DNA of 64,000 nucleotides from Nocardia amamiensis. GTDB lineage: Bacteria > Actinomycetota > Actinomycetes > Mycobacteriales > Mycobacteriaceae. Below are positions 56,204-64,000 of this stretch, piece after piece. The stretch's first letter is position 1. Each line of letters begins with the position of its first letter. Location: the NCBI RefSeq assembly GCF_015477605.1, contig NZ_JADLQX010000004.1:186001-250000 (forward strand), written 5' to 3'. The position numbers and the translations under genes were made by a program. The notes beneath the pieces were generated by a model, which worked only from the letters and a program-made list of their open reading frames with translations, was not told the DNA's origin and made no database searches.

Positions 56204-58317
56204 GCGGCACTCCCCGGCGAGTCCGTTCCCCGCGAGGTCGATTCGGTGAATTCGCTGAACCGCTGGTTGGTGTCGTGGATCCCGCTTTCCTTCTCCGACA
56301 GCGTGAATTCCATGTGGAACGGGATGCCTGGCCTGCGGTCCTCACCGATCTTCAGCAGGAATTTACCGGTACCGGGCGGTGACGGCCGCAGCTGTCCCGG
56401 CTTGAGCGCCTCGCCCGTCAACGCCTGCGGTGCGGACCATCCGGTCACCATCTCCTCCTCGGCCGATGTGAACGGAACCGTGCTGTCGAGTCGTTTGATC
56501 TCCTCGGCAGGCAGCGCGCCGAAGATCTTCGCGCGCGCTCGCTCGAGGAAGCCGAGCGCCTTCGCGATCGCGGCTTCCGATCCGAGTGCTTGCAGGTCCT
56601 TGATGGTGTGGCTGATCATGATCAGCGCGGTGGCGATGCCGCGCTGTAGTCGGGTCAGCTCGTCGACGCGGTCGACCATGAAGTCGCCGAGACCGAGCAC
56701 CTGCCACAGCTCGTCCATCACCACCTGGAAATAGCGCTGCGGGCCGAGCTTCGCGTCGGCCAGCACGTGCGCGGCCTCCACCGAGGCGAAGCCGTCGGCC
56801 CAGCAGGCCAGCATGACCGCGGCCTTGAGCTTCTTGTCGCCGGTCGGGATGTGCGAGACGTCCATGCACACCGCGACCGCGCTGGTATCGATCGGCACGG
56901 TGGTCTGTCCGTTGAAGACCGCGCCGAACGGGCCCTGGGTGAGCGCGCGCAGCGAGCGGCGCAGGCCCTTGATCGCCTCCTGGTACTCGGCCGGGTTGTC
57001 GGCGCCCGCGTCCAGCATCAATTCGTCACCGCCACTGACGATCACGTCGAGGAGGTTCTCCATGATCGGCGGCTGGTCGGGCGTATACCCGCTGCCGGGC
57101 CGGTACAGGATGCGCAGAGCGGTCGAGATCAGTGTCTCCTCGTAGTCGCGGACGCGATCGCCGCGCACCAGCTCGACCAGACCGGCGATCAGCGTCACCT
57201 GCCTGGCACGCAGGTCCTGCAGCACCTGCAGCTGCAGGGCAGGGAACTCTTCCAGCCGCGGAACCACCGCGCCGAGCACGCCCGCGGCGAGCGGGTTGAG
57301 CTTGCCGTGCCCGTAACCCAAATCGATCACCTGACCGCCGACCAGCTCCACCATCTTGCGGTAGTCCGGTTTGACGTCGGCCAGGATCAGCGGCGTGATC
57401 CCCTGGGCGATGCCGCCGAGCACGATCCGGCGCACCAGCGAGGACTTGCCGAAACCGTTGAGGCCGAGCACGAACAGGCTAGGTGCGGTGATGAAGCTGC
57501 CGCGCATGAACCAGTTCATCGGGTCGAAGCAGACCGGGGCCCCGGTGTGCAGATGCGAACCGAGCGGGGTGCCGATCAGCGGCGCACCCGCGCCGACCGA
57601 CCACGGCCACAAGCCGGCGACCTGGGCGGTGGTGGCACGGTATTCGACCGGGCGGCCCACCACGTTCATCCGGCCGCCGCCCGGCCCCGCGTAACCGCGG
57701 TCGGTGAGTTGCGCTGTGCTGCGGTCGAATCCGTCCTCGATCGTCTGCTCAGCCCTGGCCGCGTAATTGCGGCGGCGGATGTCGTCGGTGCGGACCCGGA
57801 ACTGCGCCCACGCCGCCCGAAGACCGCTGCCCTCGCGGGCGATCATCTCCAGCTTGGCGCGGGTGGCATCGTCGAGCAGCGGAGGGCCGGACTGTTTGCG
57901 CCGATCCGCCTTGGCCTTCGCGCGGCGTGCCGCTTTGTCCTGGTAAGGGGTACCCATGGCACGGTCGGCCGTGTAGTCGACCTTGGTTGGCCGTGCCACC
58001 CGGCCGTTCCTGGCGCCGTTGCGGTCCGGGCGCCGGGCGATGCGCTCGGTGGCCGCGTCGCGAGGCACGCGGGAGCCGCGCTCGCCGTGGGAGCGGTCCG
58101 CGCCTGCTCGCGCGCGCCGCTCGGCGTCACGCGCCGCGCGCCGATCGGACGTCTCGACGCCCAGCCGGTCGCCGCCGTTCACTCGCGCCGAATCCCGTGC
58201 GGGGTGCCGCGGCCGGGCCGGCCGCTGTCCCCACTCGTCCCGGCCGGATTGCTCGAGTCGTTTGCCGCGCGCGTCCTCGTCCCGTTCCCGTACGGGTGGC
58301 TCGTAGTCCCGTGCCAT
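56200..58317 (-). CDS. VirB4/TraC-like secretion ATPase
   Basis: A 705-residue ATPase that would energise assembly or transport. The first 145 residues are disordered and rich in Arg/Asp (RARAGADRSHGERGSRVPRD). The ATPase domain has Walker A VLGLNGFGKSSLVRRIVLG (near 285), Walker B YFQVVMDELWQVLGLG (near 525), and an Arg/Gln-rich sensor near LQRGIATALIMISHTIKDLQ. No membrane helix. Seven bases separate it from the SCO6880-family gene upstream; it overlaps the HTH gene downstream. Confidence 0.88.
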   Translation of the reverse strand: MARDYEPPVRERDEDARGKRLEQSGRDEWGQRPARPRHPARDSARVNGGDRLGVETSDRRAARDAERRARAGADRSHGERGSRVPRDAATERIARRPDRNGARNGRVARPTKVDYTADRAMGTPYQDKAARRAKAKADRRKQSGPPLLDDATRAKLEMIAREGSGLRAAWAQFRVRTDDIRRRNYAARAEQTIEDGFDRSTAQLTDRGYAGPGGGRMNVVGRPVEYRATTAQVAGLWPWSVGAGAPLIGTPLGSHLHTGAPVCFDPMNWFMRGSFITAPSLFVLGLNGFGKSSLVRRIVLGGIAQGITPLILADVKPDYRKMVELVGGQVIDLGYGHGKLNPLAAGVLGAVVPRLEEFPALQLQVLQDLRARQVTLIAGLVELVRGDRVRDYEETLISTALRILYRPGSGYTPDQPPIMENLLDVIVSGGDELMLDAGADNPAEYQEAIKGLRRSLRALTQGPFGAVFNGQTTVPIDTSAVAVCMDVSHIPTGDKKLKAAVMLACWADGFASVEAAHVLADAKLGPQRYFQVVMDELWQVLGLGDFMVDRVDELTRLQRGIATALIMISHTIKDLQALGSEAAIAKALGFLERARAKIFGALPAEEIKRLDSTVPFTSAEEEMVTGWSAPQALTGEALKPGQLRPSPPGTGKFLLKIGEDRRPGIPFHMEFTLSEKESGIHDTNQRFSEFTESTSRGTDSPGSAA

Positions 58318-58324
58318 GAATCGC

Positions 58325-59815
58325 TCACCCCGCCAGTGCCTTCGGAATAGTGGCGTGCTCCGGCAGGATCACCCCGCAACCGAGCGAAGCCGCGAAGGCC
58401 GCCGCCTGGTAGCGGTAACACCGCCGAATCTTCAAGCGCGCCTGGGTCGACAGGTCGCGCGTGATGGCTTCGATGCGCGGCAGGTCGCCGCGCAGTGGCT
58501 CGGTGATGGTCACCAGCGCCCCGAAGCGGGTCACACCGTGACCCCTGGCCTGCTCCTCGCGGGCCTGCTGAGTCGCACCTACCCGCAGCGTCGCCGCCGC
58601 GGACACGACCCCGCGTTCGCTCTGTTGGGCCACCAGCGCGTTCTTGAAATCGTCGTCGACGATTTCGGCGGCGTCGGCGGCTGAGTGCGGACGGTACACG
58701 ATCGCGATACGTTTACGCGGGACTTCGGGATTCGGCGCGAGCAACCGCTGCAACACCCGCTCGTCGACCGCGCCCTCCGGGGCCGCGTCCATCTCCCAGG
58801 TGACCGACCGGCCGCCGTCGTGCACCAGGTGATCCCACTTCTCGTCATGGGACACCGGGCCCGCGTCTGCCCAATCCAGTCCGTGGCCTTCGGGTTCGCC
58901 TGCGGCGACCTCCAGATCGGCCTGCGAGGCGGGGTCGTAGCTGCGCCGGATGAACGCGATCACCTCGTCGGCCGACATCGGCTGCGCGCGCACGCCCGCC
59001 TCCGCCAGCGCGGCGCAGATGCCGGGCAGGCGGCGGCCGATCTCGACGGCCTCCTCCGCCGGGTTCTTGCGGCGCTCGGCGGTGGTGGCCTTGAACGTGA
59101 TCGCCACGCGTGGCAGCAACTGCACCCGCTCCTGCGGCAGCTCGGTGGCCAGTTCGTACATCACCTGCTGGGCCAGTTCCGGCGCCTCGGGCCTGGTGAT
59201 CGTGGAAACTTCGGTCAGCAACCGGTTTCCGGTCTCCGGCACGGTGTCGATGACCGGAACGACGGCGACGATGTCGCTGGTCTGGCCGACCGAGGCCAGG
59301 AAGGTGCCCCACGCCGAGACCCATCGATCGATGACGGGCTGGTCCACCGCCTCGTGGCCTTGCGGCCACGCCCGCAGCACCACCGTGTACTGCGCGAATT
59401 GCGGCAGGTGGATCATGCCGAAGCTGTAGCCGCCCGCGTCGATGCCCTCGTAGAGCTTGGAGGGCGCCAGCAGACCGGGCAATCGGGTGACGCCGCCCGG
59501 GATCCGGGAGAAGCGGCCCCCGCGGTACACATGCTCGCCGCGACTGCGCGAGCGCATCCAGTTGAACATCATCAATCCCGTCTCATAGCCCGAACGACCT
59601 CCGGTGCGCCACACCAGGGGAACCATCACGACGACTCCGGTGCCGCCGACGATCAGCCCCCACTGGAAGCCGCCGACCATCGCGGTGATCAGGGCCGTGA
59701 TCACGACCGCGAAGCCGAGCACGGTCTCCTCCCAGCGCAGGCCGAAAAGACCCGCGCTGCGCGGCTTCTGCCAGAGCCCGTACGAGCGCCGCTCGTAGGT
59801 GTCGGTGAGTGTCAT
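58325..59815 (-). CDS. SCO6880-family membrane protein (PrgI/VirB3-VirB4 N-terminal-like)
   Basis: A 496-residue protein with two membrane helices close to the N-terminus (TVLGFAVVITALITAMVGGF and WGLIVGGTGVVVMVPLVW, near 32-70), which resembles PrgI/VirB3, followed by a soluble domain like the ATPase-free N-terminal half of VirB4 (IHLPQFAQYTVVLRAWPQGHE, VSTITRPEAPELAQQVMYEL). The SCO6880 family occurs next to a VirB4 ATPase in actinobacterial T4SS-like loci. No P-loop seen. It starts in an ATGA overlap with the VirB6-like gene. Confidence 0.82.
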   Translation of the reverse strand: MTLTDTYERRSYGLWQKPRSAGLFGLRWEETVLGFAVVITALITAMVGGFQWGLIVGGTGVVVMVPLVWRTGGRSGYETGLMMFNWMRSRSRGEHVYRGGRFSRIPGGVTRLPGLLAPSKLYEGIDAGGYSFGMIHLPQFAQYTVVLRAWPQGHEAVDQPVIDRWVSAWGTFLASVGQTSDIVAVVPVIDTVPETGNRLLTEVSTITRPEAPELAQQVMYELATELPQERVQLLPRVAITFKATTAERRKNPAEEAVEIGRRLPGICAALAEAGVRAQPMSADEVIAFIRRSYDPASQADLEVAAGEPEGHGLDWADAGPVSHDEKWDHLVHDGGRSVTWEMDAAPEGAVDERVLQRLLAPNPEVPRKRIAIVYRPHSAADAAEIVDDDFKNALVAQQSERGVVSAAATLRVGATQQAREEQARGHGVTRFGALVTITEPLRGDLPRIEAITRDLSTQARLKIRRCYRYQAAAFAASLGCGVILPEHATIPKALAG

Positions 59816-61284
59816 CGCGGAATGGTGCTCCTCCCGAGGTCGGGTGAACGGTTGGTCCAGCGATCGCCCGCGACGTCACCCATGGCTTGCTCGGCCCGGT
59901 TCAGTCCGCCGCTCGCGGCGCGCGCCGCGCCGATCCGGCCTGCCGCCCTTGCCGATCCGGAGGCTACCCCGGCCGCGCCCGCAGGTCCGGAGGCGCGCGG
60001 GGCCGCGCCGCCTTGACCGCCGCCGCCACCCCGGGGCGTGGTCGGCCGCGGCGCTCCGCCGCCGCGCGGGCTGCCGCCGCCGCCCGGGCGCGGACCGGTT
60101 CCGCTGCCGCTCACGTAGCCCGCCGCGCCCGGCGCTGCGGCGCCCTTGACCCCAACGGCCTTGGTACCCATGGCACCCAGGCCCGCCACCGCGAGCAACG
60201 TGCCGCCGGTGGCGGTCAGACCGGAACCACCGCTGCCGACGATCGCGACGGCCGGGGTGACCAGCCTCATCAGTGCGGGCAGCACGAACGCCACGCTGCA
60301 CAGCAGCACGATCGCGACCAGCATGCGCTGGGCCTGCTCGCCGTCGGGCAGCCCACCGGTCGGGGTGAGCGCGTCGACGTGGCCCGCGGTGGTGAAGGCG
60401 ATCATGTAAACGATCGCCGCCACCGGTTTCCACAGCATGAAGGCGATGATCCAGCCGATCAGCTTCTGATAGGACTGCTTGCCCACGTTCATGCCGGAAG
60501 CCGCCGCCGCCAGCGGCAGCACTCCGGCCGCGATCACCAGCAGGCCTTGGCGGACGATGGCGAGCACGATCTGCGCCAGCGCGCCGAGCAGGCCGACGAT
60601 CGCGATGATCAGCACCAGGCCGGGCGAAAAAGCTTGCAGCTTACTGGTTTTCACCATCAGCTCGGCAAGATCCTTGGCATTGCCGTTGGTCGAGTCCTGG
60701 ATGATCCACTCCGCGAAACGATCCGAGGCCTGCGTGCCCGCCACGATCACCGCGCCGAGCATCCAGGAGCTGAACACCACGCGGGTGAACATCCGGAAAG
60801 ACTCGGCCGCCTCGTTCATCACGGCTCCGCGTCTCGCCTCGGCCAGCCGCGCACCGGAAATGATCACCGACGCGATCAGCAGCAAGATCTGCGCCTGATA
60901 GGTGTAGTCGTTGATCTTCGTGAACAGCGAGCCCGAATCGCTGACCGCCTCGTTGGGCACCTTCATCCAGAAGGTCAGCGCCAGGATGATGGCCTCGCCG
61001 AGGCCGTTCATCAATGAGTCGACCACCTTGCCGAACGTCGAGTCCCATGCCTTGTCCTTGACCGCCGTCGCCGCCTGCCCCGGATGCGAGGCGGCATTGC
61101 CCGCCTTACACGCGGCGGAAGCGGCGTCACCGAGGGAGATGCCAGGGAGGCCGACGTTGTCGAGCGTGTCGTGGATTTCGTTGCACGTTTCGTCGAAACC
61201 GTAGGTTTGCCCGTAGGCCACGGTCGGCGTCGCGATCATCACCGTGAAGATGACCGCGAATATCGTGACTATCCGCCTCACCAT
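59812..61284 (-). CDS. VirB6/TrbL-like polytopic channel protein
   Basis: A 490-residue protein with a cleavable-looking signal (MVRRIVTIFAVIFTVMIATPTVAYGQ), an extracellular Cys-containing stretch (DETCNEIH, AACKAG), and about six membrane helices in the centre (AQILLLIASVIISGA, MLGAVIVAGTQ, VLIIAIVGLLGALAQIVLAIV, GLLVIAAGVLPLAAAA, VAAIVYMIAFTTAG, MLVAIVLLCSVAFVLPAL). The last 110 residues are a Gly/Pro/Arg-rich cytoplasmic tail. This matches TrbL/VirB6-type inner-membrane channel subunits. ATG 61284 with GAGGGG upstream; overlaps the preceding gene by seven bases. Confidence 0.8.
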   Translation of the reverse strand: MVRRIVTIFAVIFTVMIATPTVAYGQTYGFDETCNEIHDTLDNVGLPGISLGDAASAACKAGNAASHPGQAATAVKDKAWDSTFGKVVDSLMNGLGEAIILALTFWMKVPNEAVSDSGSLFTKINDYTYQAQILLLIASVIISGARLAEARRGAVMNEAAESFRMFTRVVFSSWMLGAVIVAGTQASDRFAEWIIQDSTNGNAKDLAELMVKTSKLQAFSPGLVLIIAIVGLLGALAQIVLAIVRQGLLVIAAGVLPLAAAASGMNVGKQSYQKLIGWIIAFMLWKPVAAIVYMIAFTTAGHVDALTPTGGLPDGEQAQRMLVAIVLLCSVAFVLPALMRLVTPAVAIVGSGGSGLTATGGTLLAVAGLGAMGTKAVGVKGAAAPGAAGYVSGSGTGPRPGGGGSPRGGGAPRPTTPRGGGGGQGGAAPRASGPAGAAGVASGSARAAGRIGAARAASGGLNRAEQAMGDVAGDRWTNRSPDLGRSTIPR

Positions 61285-62132
61285 TGTGTCCACCCCTCGA
61301 TGCTCCGCAGGGACTCGATCTGCACTCGCTCGTCGCCTGTCACCGTGGTGAGCTTCCAATCTCCGTCTCGCCACATGACCGCCAGGCGCATGCCCACCCA
61401 TGTTGGTTGGCCATCAACTGTTTCTCGAGCCTTTCTCGCAAACTGCACTTTCGCGAAATCATCTGCATAGCTTTCGATCCGGAACGCGTCCGAAGCGAAC
61501 AACAGGGGTCGGAGCTTGTCGGGCAGGCGGTCGGACACCTTGCCCTCGGCGACCAGCCGGTCGTAGTCGGCCAGATACCGCGGCGTCACCTCGACCAGAC
61601 GAACGAGCAGGTCACGATCCTTGGGATTGGCGTTGGTCCGCCAGTAGATCTGCTCGGCGGCCAATGCGGCGCCCTGCGGTGTATGCGCGAATCCCACCGC
61701 GGCGGAACCATCGATCCTGGACGGTCCGTCGGATGCCGAGAAACGCACGACGGGACCGCCGAATATCCGCTGCCACACCCCTTCGCCGTTCGATGGCGGC
61801 GGCGCGGCGGCGGTCCATCCCGGCGTGCCGGGTTGCTGCCGCTGGTTGGGATCCTGTTGCAGGGCTACACCTGCGGCGGCGACCGGGACATCGACGCGTC
61901 GGCCGAACATGTCGGTCTCGGGATTGCCGAATACCGTGGCGGTGCCGCCGGGGACGGCAGACGCGAGTGCCGGAGCGCTCCCCGACGTCGTGCCGGACCT
62001 CGCGGCGTGGTCGTCACCGGATGCGTTGTCCCGCGCGGTGGCAACCGTGACGACCGCGGCGATCGCAACGCTGAGCACCGCGCCCGCGCCCAGCAGCGCC
62101 AGTGGTGGTCGACCGGAACCTCGCGTGATCAC
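61278..62132 (-). CDS. Membrane-anchored paralogue A of the secretion operon
   Basis: A 284-residue protein with a short cytoplasmic N-terminus, one membrane helix (PLALLGAGAVLSVAIAAVVTVATA) and an external domain. Its second half, WQRIFGGPVVRFSASDGPSRIDG, GFAHTPQGAALAAEQIYWR, and GDWKLTTVTGDERVQIESL...EGWTQW, is clearly homologous to the next gene and more distantly to the gene at 63018. The linker contains VFGNPETDMFGRRVDVP. Membrane topology and position suggest a VirB8-like assembly component. GTG 62132 forms a GTGA overlap and has GGGGTGG upstream; GTG 62144 is the alternative. Confidence 0.72.
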   Translation of the reverse strand: MITRGSGRPPLALLGAGAVLSVAIAAVVTVATARDNASGDDHAARSGTTSGSAPALASAVPGGTATVFGNPETDMFGRRVDVPVAAAGVALQQDPNQRQQPGTPGWTAAAPPPSNGEGVWQRIFGGPVVRFSASDGPSRIDGSAAVGFAHTPQGAALAAEQIYWRTNANPKDRDLLVRLVEVTPRYLADYDRLVAEGKVSDRLPDKLRPLLFASDAFRIESYADDFAKVQFARKARETVDGQPTWVGMRLAVMWRDGDWKLTTVTGDERVQIESLRSIEGWTQW

Positions 62133-62941
62133 CACTTCGTCCACCCCGCCAGCGACTCGAGATACTCCGTCTGCGCGTTGTTGGACGTCGAAGGCTTCAA
62201 CCGCCAGTCACCCGCGTCCCACACCATGACCAGGCGAGTCGCCGCCCACAGCTGTTTGCCGTCCACCACCGGTCCCCTGGTTGCCAGGCGGACGATGGCG
62301 AGATCGTCGGCGTAATCGTCGACTTTGAACGCGTCGGAGGCGACGAAGTAGCGGGTCACCTTCTCCGGCTGCTGCTCGGGCAGGCGGTCGTCGGCCAGCG
62401 CCTTGTCATAGGCGGCGATCTGCTGCGCGGAGACCCGGACCTGACGCACATACAGGTCACGGTGAGCGGGACGAGCGTTGAGCCGGTAGGTGATCTGCGC
62501 TGCCGCCAGCACCGCGCCCTGCGGGGTGTGCGAGTACCCGACGGCCAGGTCGTCCTCGATGCGGGTGGGCCCGTCGGAGGTGGAGAAGGGCACCGAGGCG
62601 CCGTACACCCGCTGCCAGCCGTGCGGCTCGGTGGTGCCTTCCGGCGCCGCGGTCAGCCAGTCCGGGTCGGTCGGCTTGCGCTGCCGCGTCGGATCCTGCG
62701 GAAGCGGTTGTCCCGGTGCGCTGTTCGGCACATCGACGCGCCTGCCGAGGATGTCCACTTCGGGGCTGGCGAAACCGGTGCCGCCGGAACCCTCGGAGAC
62801 GGCCGGAGCGCCGCCCACGCCTTCGTCGTCGCGGCCGACGAAGACGAAGATGCCGACGACCACGATGAGCGCCAGCACGGCGGCGGACGCGACGACACCG
62901 AACGAGACACGATCACGCGCGTACGACTGGTTGTCGCTCAC
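62129..62941 (-). CDS. Membrane-anchored paralogue B of the secretion operon
   Basis: A 270-residue protein, paralogue of the adjacent downstream gene: membrane helix SFGVVASAAVLALIVVVGIFVFVG, the shared linker motif VDILGRRVDVPNSAPGQPLPQDP and the common domain (WQRVYGASVPFSTSDGPTRIED, GYSHTPQGAVLAAAQITYR, GDWRLKPSTSNNAQTEYLESLAGWTKW). The GTG start lies in GTGAGCG at the end of the 84-bp MIRU-like element. Tandem duplication with divergence suggests a hetero-oligomer. Confidence 0.72.
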   Translation of the reverse strand: MSDNQSYARDRVSFGVVASAAVLALIVVVGIFVFVGRDDEGVGGAPAVSEGSGGTGFASPEVDILGRRVDVPNSAPGQPLPQDPTRQRKPTDPDWLTAAPEGTTEPHGWQRVYGASVPFSTSDGPTRIEDDLAVGYSHTPQGAVLAAAQITYRLNARPAHRDLYVRQVRVSAQQIAAYDKALADDRLPEQQPEKVTRYFVASDAFKVDDYADDLAIVRLATRGPVVDGKQLWAATRLVMVWDAGDWRLKPSTSNNAQTEYLESLAGWTKW

Positions 62942-63021
62942 GACTGCGCCTCGCTGGCGCTCAGCTCCGTCGTGCGCGAAGGCGCGCTGCGTCCTCGGTT
63001 CGCTCGCTGGCGCTCGCTCAC
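62938..63021 (-). repeat. 84-bp MIRU-like element between two operon genes
   Basis: Bounded by GTGAGCG on both sides. Its 27-codon ORF (VSERQRANRGRSAPSRTTEL then SASEAQS) starts with a GTG that overlaps the upstream gene's TGA and ends with a TGA that overlaps the downstream GTG. The flanking GTGAGCG copies look like a duplicated stop/start junction. Nearly identical to the copy at 31258-31341. Confidence 0.8.
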
Positions 63022-63674
63022 GTCGGTGCCTCCAATTTCACGATGCCAGTGGGTAATGCGTCGATCGAGTCGATGGGTCGTGCGGTCGAGCCGGGGTCGG
63101 GCAGTCGTAATCTCCAGTCGTCGCCGAACCACTCGACGGCGGTGTGGTGCACCGCCGTGGACCGGTCGGAATACACGGTGTACACGTCGACGGTGGAGTG
63201 CTGCTCGGTGTATCCGGTGATCTGGTAGCCGAGCAGCCTGGGCGCGAACTCGGGGCTCGCCGGACCGGTGATCGACAGCTGCACCCGATTGATCGCCCAC
63301 TCGTCCTTGGCCGGGCCCGGAACGACTTCCCGCGCGGCCACTTTCGCCCACTGGGTATCGGCGGCAATCGCCAGCCGCACGGAATGGGTTATCGCGGCGA
63401 CGCCTGCGCCGCGCGGGGAATGCTCGAAACCGGTTGCCGCGCCGTCAGCCATCGACTTCGGGCCCTGGTCGGTGACCGGCAGCGGCACGCCTTGGAACGG
63501 CTGCCAGCGCACGTTGGTCGGAGACGCGGCCAGATCAGGTCCGCCCATGTCGTCGCCACCGCCGCAGCCGACCGCCGCAGCCACCAGCGCGGCGCCGACG
63601 AATCCGGCAGCGGGCAGGCGGATCTCGCACCGCCACCCGGTGCCGTCCGTCGGCCGCATTACCGTGGAAGTCAT
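63018..63674 (-). CDS. Lipoprotein-like paralogue C of the secretion operon
   Basis: A 218-residue exported protein: an N-terminal stretch, hydrophobic AAGFVGAALVAAAVGC with a lipobox-like AVGC, then a Gly/Asp linker and a domain related to paralogues A and B (WQPFQGVPLPVTDQGPKSMADG, GFEHSPRGAGVAAITHSV, FGDDWRLRLPDPGSTARPIDSI). Unlike the other two it would be lipid-anchored rather than held by a helix. ATG 63674 was chosen; the longer frame has no support. The stop lies in the repeat junction. Confidence 0.7.
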   Translation of the reverse strand: MTSTVMRPTDGTGWRCEIRLPAAGFVGAALVAAAVGCGGGDDMGGPDLAASPTNVRWQPFQGVPLPVTDQGPKSMADGAATGFEHSPRGAGVAAITHSVRLAIAADTQWAKVAAREVVPGPAKDEWAINRVQLSITGPASPEFAPRLLGYQITGYTEQHSTVDVYTVYSDRSTAVHHTAVEWFGDDWRLRLPDPGSTARPIDSIDALPTGIVKLEAPT

Positions 63675-63702
63675 TCCCGCGTCGTCCCCATCCCGTTGCG
63701 GC

Positions 63703-63978
63703 TCACGCGGGCAGGAACGCCAGGGCGATCCCCGACGCCGTGCTCGCCACCACCGCACCCAGCAGGCTCATCAGCACACCGTGCGAGGCGTCGTTCATGG
63801 CCAGATCGCTGCGGAAGGTCAGCCACAGCTTCCCCGCCGACACGATCATCCAGGCCAGGCACACCAGCAGCACGAACCACAACAGCCAGTTCAGCAACTG
63901 CATCAGCGGTGCGAGGACTTCGGCGGGCATCCGTTTGTAGGCCAGCAATTCGGCGGCCGACATGCGCACGGTACTCAT
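63703..63978 (-). CDS. Small two-helix membrane protein of the secretion operon
   Basis: A 91-residue protein with two membrane helices, LLNWLLWFVLLVCLAWMIVSAG (near 28-50) and MSLLGAVVASTASGIALAFL (near 70-89), separated by a short loop (KLWLTFRSDLAMNDASHG). Size and topology resemble VirB2/TrbC pilin-like or small accessory subunits of T4SS. No signal-peptidase site is obvious. ATG 63978; it is the most upstream gene seen of the operon, which runs off the window. Confidence 0.6.
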   Translation of the reverse strand: MSTVRMSAAELLAYKRMPAEVLAPLMQLLNWLLWFVLLVCLAWMIVSAGKLWLTFRSDLAMNDASHGVLMSLLGAVVASTASGIALAFLPA

Positions 63979-64000
63979 CGCGGACCTCAGGTGCCGATCA

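Noticed and set aside
50377..63978. Integrative conjugative element boundaries
   Set aside because: No integrase, tRNA attachment site, direct-repeat ends or relaxase were seen; the right side is outside the window, so this cannot be settled here.

Overview
The window is high-GC actinobacterial chromosome, most likely from Nocardia or a close relative in the Mycobacteriales. The evidence is gene order and protein resemblance recalled from Mycobacterium tuberculosis: pyrR-pyrB-pyrC-(Rv1382-like)-carA-carB; nusB-efp-pepQ; aroC-aroK-aroB; aroE-mltG-ruvX-alaS-rarA; aspS; an Rv2578c-family radical SAM gene; korAB; hisS and ppiB. No tRNA, rRNA, CRISPR array, integrase or complete insertion sequence was seen. 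No database search was possible, so all family names come from visible motifs, length and context.

Layout. 1-6.7 kb: pyrimidine operon on the minus strand (carB is cut by the window edge), with a probable PyrR RNA-binding loop just before pyrR. 6.9-15.3 kb: accessory genes, namely an AlkB-like dioxygenase, an NTF2-like protein, an HD hydrolase, a TetR/quinone-reductase pair with paired operators, a bacterial serpin, a flavin monooxygenase, a GXWXG/DUF4334 protein and an ion transporter. 15.5-31.3 kb: core genes for translation, shikimate synthesis, cell-wall synthesis and DNA maintenance. 31.4-41.3 kb: PhoD phosphatase, a kinase-like protein, membrane and secreted proteins, aspS, a zinc peptidase and a probable type VII secretion substrate pair. 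41.4-50 kb: an SDR behind a KstR-like box, the radical SAM gene behind a LexA-type box, korAB, hisS and ppiB.

50.3-64 kb: a long minus-strand operon, open at the right edge, that looks like a chromosomal monoderm type IV secretion or conjugation-like machine. It has a VirD4/TraD-like coupling ATPase, a VirB4-like ATPase, an SCO6880-family protein, a VirB6/TrbL-like polytopic membrane protein, a three-domain peptidoglycan hydrolase, three related membrane-anchored proteins, a lipoprotein and an IS3-OrfA-like HTH protein. Most junctions are 4-bp stop/start overlaps. No relaxase or integrase is in the window.

A recurring oddity is a set of 77-84 bp elements placed exactly at stop/start junctions of coupled genes. 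Each encodes a tiny ORF that overlaps both neighbours by GTGA or ATGA, in the manner of mycobacterial MIRUs. They occur in the pyr operon, at the rarA start and twice in the secretion operon, once as a tandem array.
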